A stretch of DNA of 7,857 nt from Propionibacterium sp. GTDB taxonomy: Bacteria; Actinomycetota; Actinomycetes; Actinomycetales; Actinomycetaceae. Position 1 is the stretch's first letter, and every line of letters begins with the position of its first letter. A model generated the notes under the pieces. The model saw only the letters and a program-made list of their open reading frames with translations. It had not been told where the DNA came from and did no database searches. Made by a program: the position numbers and the translations under genes. The stretch lies in contig JAKECL010000066.1 of the NCBI GenBank assembly GCA_030460725.1, forward strand, positions 1 through 7,857. Direction: 5' to 3'. Positions 4,821-7,857 of this stretch are shown here, piece after piece.

Positions 4821-5504
4821 GTGACCACGATCTCCCCACGCCCTCTGTCAGAACTGTTGGATCCCGGATGGGCACGGGCCCTGGCACCCGTGGAGGGCAG
4901 GGTCCACCAGATCGGGGAGATGCTGCGCGCGGAGACTGCCGCGGGCAACAGGTACCTCCCGGCAGGCACCGACGTCCTGCGCGCCTTCACCTTCCCCTTC
5001 GAACAGGTGAAGGTCCTGATCGTGGGCCAGGACCCCTATCCCACGCCCGGACATGCCATGGGACTGTCGTTCTCGGTGGCCCCGGGCGTTCCCGCACCGC
5101 GGTCCCTCCAGAACATCTTCACCGAGATGGAGCAGGACCTGGGCGTCCCACGCCCCACCTCGGGGGACCTCACGCCCTGGTCGAGGAAAGGCGTGTGCCT
5201 GCTCAACCGGGTGCTCACCGTGCGGGCGGGCGTGCCCGGGTCCCACCGCCGCCGCGGATGGGAGGAGGTCACCGACTGTGCCATCGACGCGCTGGTGTCC
5301 CGTCACACCCCGCTGGTGGCGATCCTGTGGGGACGCGACGCCCAGAACCTCCAGCCCAGGCTCGGCAACACACCGGTCGTGCGCTCACCCCATCCCTCAC
5401 CGCTGTCGGCCAACCGTGGCTTCTTCGGCTCCAGGCCGTTCTCGACGGCCAACGACCTGCTGGTGGCCCAGGGAGCCTCCCCCGTCGACTGGCGCCTGCC
5501 CTGA
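4821..5504 (+). CDS. ung: Uracil-DNA glycosylase (family 1)
   Basis: This 227-residue enzyme removes uracil from DNA, the first step of base-excision repair of deaminated cytosine. It has the water-activating motif GQDPYPTPGHAMGLSFS with catalytic Asp71, a Phe-containing uracil-binding part (LSFS), and the Asn-containing strand CLLNRVLTV (Asn129). The DNA-intercalation motif HPSPLSANRGFFGSRPFS (191-208) carries His191. The length is normal for the family and all key residues are present. The GTG start is set by the family N-terminus and by the TAGGGT box six bases upstream. It is divergent from the LytR_C gene, with 167 bases between them. After the stop, an imperfect hairpin (5537-5560) and a second one near the tRNA end (5653-5670) could terminate it. 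No SOS-type operator is visible. Very secure. Confidence 0.97.
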   Translation: MTTISPRPLSELLDPGWARALAPVEGRVHQIGEMLRAETAAGNRYLPAGTDVLRAFTFPFEQVKVLIVGQDPYPTPGHAMGLSFSVAPGVPAPRSLQNIFTEMEQDLGVPRPTSGDLTPWSRKGVCLLNRVLTVRAGVPGSHRRRGWEEVTDCAIDALVSRHTPLVAILWGRDAQNLQPRLGNTPVVRSPHPSPLSANRGFFGSRPFSTANDLLVAQGASPVDWRLP

Positions 5505-5652
5505 GGGTCCGGGTCGGAGGAAGACCGGTGCGGGCCCTGCAGGATCCGCCGGATCGGCAGCCCCAGCGGATCAGGGCCGGGGGAACCGTGGTGGTGGAGA
5601 CCTCTTGGAGCACCCTGTGACGAGGCGGGCCGTACCCGCGGCACCGGCGCCC

Positions 5653-5670
5653 CCCCTGGATGACCAGGGG
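5653..5670. terminator. Small hairpin between the converging ung gene and tRNA-Thr
   Basis: CCCCTGG (5653-5659) pairs perfectly with CCAGGGG (5664-5670) around the loop ATGA. It lies seven bases beyond the tRNA 3' end on the - strand and 148 bases beyond ung on the + strand, so it may stop transcription from both sides. No T run is present. Confidence 0.45.
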
Positions 5671-5676
5671 CAGATG

Positions 5677-5752
5677 TGGAGCCACCTGCGAGACTCGAAC
5701 TCGCGACCGTCCGCTTACAAGGCGGGTGCTCTACCAACTGAGCTAAGGTGGC
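5677..5752 (-). tRNA. tRNA-Thr (anticodon TGT), CCA encoded
   Basis: Read on the - strand, the gene folds as a 76-base cloverleaf. The 7-bp acceptor is GCCACCT with AGGTGGC, the D arm is GCTC with GAGC, the anticodon loop is CTTGTAA with anticodon TGT (codon ACA), and the T arm is GCGAG/CTCGC around TTCGAGT. The last three bases, CCA, are in the DNA after discriminator T. The top pair of the anticodon stem is a C-A mismatch (positions 27 and 43); the other four pairs are intact. It lies 72 bases after the DsbA-like gene on the same strand. A -10-like CAGAAT sits at 5768-5763, so it may have its own promoter or be cotranscribed. Confidence 0.95.
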
Positions 5753-5824
5753 GGGCCCCCACATTCTGCCACGATGCCGACCCGGACTCCGAATCCACGT
5801 CCGAGCCCACATCGGGCCACAGGG

Positions 5825-6661
5825 TCACTTCGCGGCGACACCCATCCCCGTCATGACGGTCTGGAAGAGCTCCTCGGCAGTGGTGCCCGTCAGGGGAATC
5901 AGGGTCTTGCCGTCCTTGACGAACTCGGGCGTCCCGTACTTCGCGGTCCGTCCCTGCGGGTTGAGGTTCGCCCAGGCATTGGTCGTGGTTGTCAGGTACT
6001 CGTCAACCGCGTTCGGCACGAAGGTCGAGACCACGTCCGCGGGAACACCTGCGTCCGCCGCAATCTTCGCCACCTGCTCGGTGGACTTGTCGAGATCCTG
6101 GATGACGGTGCCATTGCCGGAGTTGAACTGCTCGGCGAAGTAGGCGAGCAGCGCGTGGTGCAGGGCGAGCCAGTGCTCCGGGTCCTTCTGGGCCACGATC
6201 AGGGAGGCTGTGGTGGCGGGCTTCTGGTAGGCCATCCCCACGGTCGTCACCGGCTGGTAGGAGATGTTGAACGCACCCTTGGTGGCCTGGGCACTGAGAC
6301 GCTCCCCCATGGCCACGTCGACATCGGCACACGCATGGCAGGTGTAGTCGAAGTACTCCGTGAGGGTGGGCAGCGAGGAGTCAGCCTGCGCGACACCCAG
6401 GTGGGACACCTGCACAGGTGCGCCGGAGGCGAAGGGACCGAGAACTGCGGCCGCCTGACCGGACTGCCCTTGTGACTGGGCCGAGTCCTTCCCACCCTGA
6501 CGCACGATCAGGACGGTCACGGCGGCAACGATGGCCACGACCAGCAGAGCGACGACGCTGATGATCGCCAGCCGAATCCTCCTGTCGGTCCGTTCCTGGG
6601 CCTCCCGCAACTGCTGAGCCTTGAGTCGCGTCGGGTCGGTGGTGGGCTTCTTGCTGGGCAT
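5825..6661 (-). CDS. Membrane-anchored DsbA-like thioredoxin-fold protein (CHAC active site)
   Basis: The 278-residue protein has a charged cytosolic N-terminus, one transmembrane anchor (about 29-53), a Gln/Gly/Ser linker, and an extracytoplasmic thioredoxin-4/DsbA-like domain. The active site is in TEYFDYTCHACADVD, with Cys108-His-Ala-Cys111. The helical insertion of DsbA-type folds follows, then the cis-proline loop KYGTPEFVKDGK (Pro245). Such proteins form or shuffle disulfides in exported proteins; in Actinobacteria they usually pair with a VKOR-type or DsbB-like oxidant, not seen here. The ATG at 6661 is preferred over an in-frame ATG at 6754 because GGAGGA lies six bases upstream and TAGTGT (6698-6693) makes a well-placed -10 box. 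The extra 31 residues of the longer form are low-complexity. Family secure; direction (oxidase or isomerase) not determined. Confidence 0.9.
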   Translation of the reverse strand: MPSKKPTTDPTRLKAQQLREAQERTDRRIRLAIISVVALLVVAIVAAVTVLIVRQGGKDSAQSQGQSGQAAAVLGPFASGAPVQVSHLGVAQADSSLPTLTEYFDYTCHACADVDVAMGERLSAQATKGAFNISYQPVTTVGMAYQKPATTASLIVAQKDPEHWLALHHALLAYFAEQFNSGNGTVIQDLDKSTEQVAKIAADAGVPADVVSTFVPNAVDEYLTTTTNAWANLNPQGRTAKYGTPEFVKDGKTLIPLTGTTAEELFQTVMTGMGVAAK

Positions 6662-6692
6662 GGATCGTCCTCCGGGGTTGTGCAGTGCACCC

Positions 6693-6698
6693 ACACTA
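6693..6698 (-). promoter_or_regulatory. Candidate -10 box for the DsbA-like gene
   Basis: On the - strand TAGTGT fits TAnnnT and would start the mRNA near 6686, about 25 bases before the ATG at 6661 and before its GGAGGA site. A -35 is not clear; GAGGAC lies 18 bases upstream. Confidence 0.4.
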
Positions 6699-6797
6699 GC
6701 GGTCCGGCCCGCGGGCGTCCTCGCTGGACCGGAGCCGGCCACCACCTCGGTCACGCACGCGTTTCCGCACAGGAACCACAGGGCGGGAGCAACCGCC

Positions 6798-7857
6798 TCA
6801 GACCCTGCCCCCCGTCAGGATCCACCAGGTCGCCACAAGCACGACCGCCACCAGGACTCCCAGCACAGCCCGGGACCAGCGTGGCGGCAGCAGGACACGA
6901 ATGACGAGCGCCGTCCCCTCCCGGAGCCGGCGTGAGGTCGGCAGGGACCACATGACGACGAGCACACCCGCCGCCAGCACCCACACCACCACGAAGAGTT
7001 CCGCCCCGCGCCCCTGCCACCCCGGGGTGGAGGGGCCCAGCAGAACGTCGAGGGGCCACAGGACCCCCGGCGGGGCAACGAGCACGGTGGCGCGAGCCAG
7101 CAGCCACAGGATCGCTGCCGCGACCACGCCGACCACCAGTCCACCGCCGACGATGAAGGCCGAGCGCACCAGGTGCAGGGGCAGGCCCGCCAGGGCGACT
7201 GCCGAGTCGGATCCCCGCACCCCGCCATGGCGCACGCGACGCAGCTCGCGCTGGGCCTGGGTCACGCCCACCAATGTCAGCGCCAGGACCACGACGAGGA
7301 CGCCCAGTGCCCCGACAGCACCCAGGACCACCGGGAGCACTGCCAGTCCGAGCATGAGCACCGGCCCGGTCAGCGGCACCGGCCGCGGGTGCTGCCAGGT
7401 GTAGGGAACCAACGGGGACCACGGGGGAAGCGAGCCGGGCGCACCCGGACAGGCCTCCGGAGCGGGCCCGGCGCCGGAGCCGGTCCAGGGACCCATGGTC
7501 GGGGGCACCGACGCTGCGGGCCCCGGCAAAGGGAGTCCGGGCACGGTCGGAGCGGGAGGGGTCCACTCCTCGCCGAGCTCGTCGGTCGAGAGGGACCAGT
7601 GGTCTGCCGCCTCGGTGGGCCACACCCGTGTCGGGTCGACACCGGGGTCCTGCGGCCGCCACACCTGGGTCGCGTCCATCCCCGACGAGGGCGACACCGG
7701 CGTGCCTCCTGCTCCCCTCGCCATGGTGTGCCCACCTGTGCCAGGAACCGCCTCCTCCGCCTCCCCGGCGGGCAGGACCTGGGTCGACGCCGCCCCGTGA
7801 GGTGGCGCGCGGGGGGGCGGAGGGGGGGCCCCGGCGGGCCCACCCCCGAGCGGGGGG
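6798..7857 (-). CDS. Multi-pass membrane protein with Pro/Gly-rich N-terminal region (5' end off-window)
   Basis: The frame is open from its TGA (6800-6798) through the right edge, so the gene is probably incomplete. Counting from an internal ATG at 7724, residues 1-115 are low-complexity and rich in Pro, Gly and Ala. About five hydrophobic segments follow: 118-136, 137-155, 187-210, 243-260 and 285-303. They are separated by a basic loop (158-170) and a short loop around 215-240. The protein ends TGGRV. The ATG at 7724 has only a weak GGTGG site, and the open frame upstream continues the same style, including a five-proline run and another T-Q-V motif, so I favour a start beyond the window. 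An overlapping 303-residue - strand frame lacks the hydrophobic pattern and is a shadow. I do not recognise the family. It lies 136 bases upstream of the DsbA-like gene, same strand. Confidence 0.65.
   Translation of the reverse strand, partial: PPLGGGPAGAPPPPPRAPPHGAASTQVLPAGEAEEAVPGTGGHTMARGAGGTPVSPSSGMDATQVWRPQDPGVDPTRVWPTEAADHWSLSTDELGEEWTPPAPTVPGLPLPGPAASVPPTMGPWTGSGAGPAPEACPGAPGSLPPWSPLVPYTWQHPRPVPLTGPVLMLGLAVLPVVLGAVGALGVLVVVLALTLVGVTQAQRELRRVRHGGVRGSDSAVALAGLPLHLVRSAFIVGGGLVVGVVAAAILWLLARATVLVAPPGVLWPLDVLLGPSTPGWQGRGAELFVVVWVLAAGVLVVMWSLPTSRRLREGTALVIRVLLPPRWSRAVLGVLVAVVLVATWWILTGGRV

Noticed and set aside
6662..6754. Longer N-terminus for the DsbA-like protein from the ATG at 6754
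   Set aside because: The added 31 residues are low-complexity, while a strong GGAGGA and a -10 box precede the ATG at 6661.
6751..7662. A 303-codon - strand frame overlapping the membrane protein
   Set aside because: It is Gly/Ala/Arg-rich with no membrane pattern. The other frame contains five clean hydrophobic segments.
7811..7857. G-quadruplex or phase-variable G tract as a regulatory switch
   Set aside because: Four G runs exist, but in a high-GC proline-coding stretch at the window edge, where sequence error is also possible. Seven-base tracts are too short to claim phase variation.

Overview
The window reads as ordinary chromosomal DNA of a high-GC Gram-positive (Actinobacteria). The supporting signs are strong G/C bias at third codon positions, GTG starts, TAnnnT -10 boxes placed only a few bases before start codons, a WXG100 protein, a groEL without groES under CIRCE control, and an Ung with the actinobacterial motif HPSPLSANRGFFGSRPFS. 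A member of the Actinomycetaceae or a relative is my best guess from this gene mix, but that is inference. No phage, insertion sequence, integrase, CRISPR array or defence module is visible.

Layout from left to right. (1) A 15-bp tandem repeat, probably the repetitive C-terminus of an upstream + strand protein. (2) A + strand HD-superfamily protein of the 'predicted metal-dependent phosphohydrolase' type, in which the HD doublet reads HG, with a long acidic tail. (3) A 306-bp gap with a 30-bp direct repeat and a small palindrome, then a stand-alone + strand WXG100 (ESAT-6-like) gene. (4) A 362-bp convergent gap packed with short repeats and ending in a strong hairpin that serves groEL. (5) groEL on the - strand, preceded by two tandem CIRCE operators. 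(6) A 20-bp-stem hairpin overlapping the outer CIRCE, which closes the upstream - strand gene for a membrane-anchored LytR_C-domain protein. (7) A 167-bp divergent region with two apparently leaderless promoters, one for the LytR_C gene and one for ung on the + strand. (8) tRNA-Thr(TGT) with an encoded CCA end, on the - strand. (9) A membrane-anchored DsbA-like thioredoxin-fold protein with a CHAC active site, - strand. (10) The 3' part of a - strand gene for a multi-pass membrane protein with a long Pro/Gly-rich N-terminal region, open through the right edge.

Working together: most genes are single transcription units, each with its own promoter-like signal or hairpin. Several relate to protein quality control and the cell surface: GroEL for cytosolic folding, the DsbA-like protein for disulfide formation outside the membrane, the LytR_C protein at the cell wall, and a WXG100 export substrate. 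No shared operon links them. The most informative structures are the double CIRCE with its overlapping terminator hairpin, the HG-variant HD protein and the repeat-rich DNA on both sides of the WXG100 gene. I did not find a convincing new multi-gene system.
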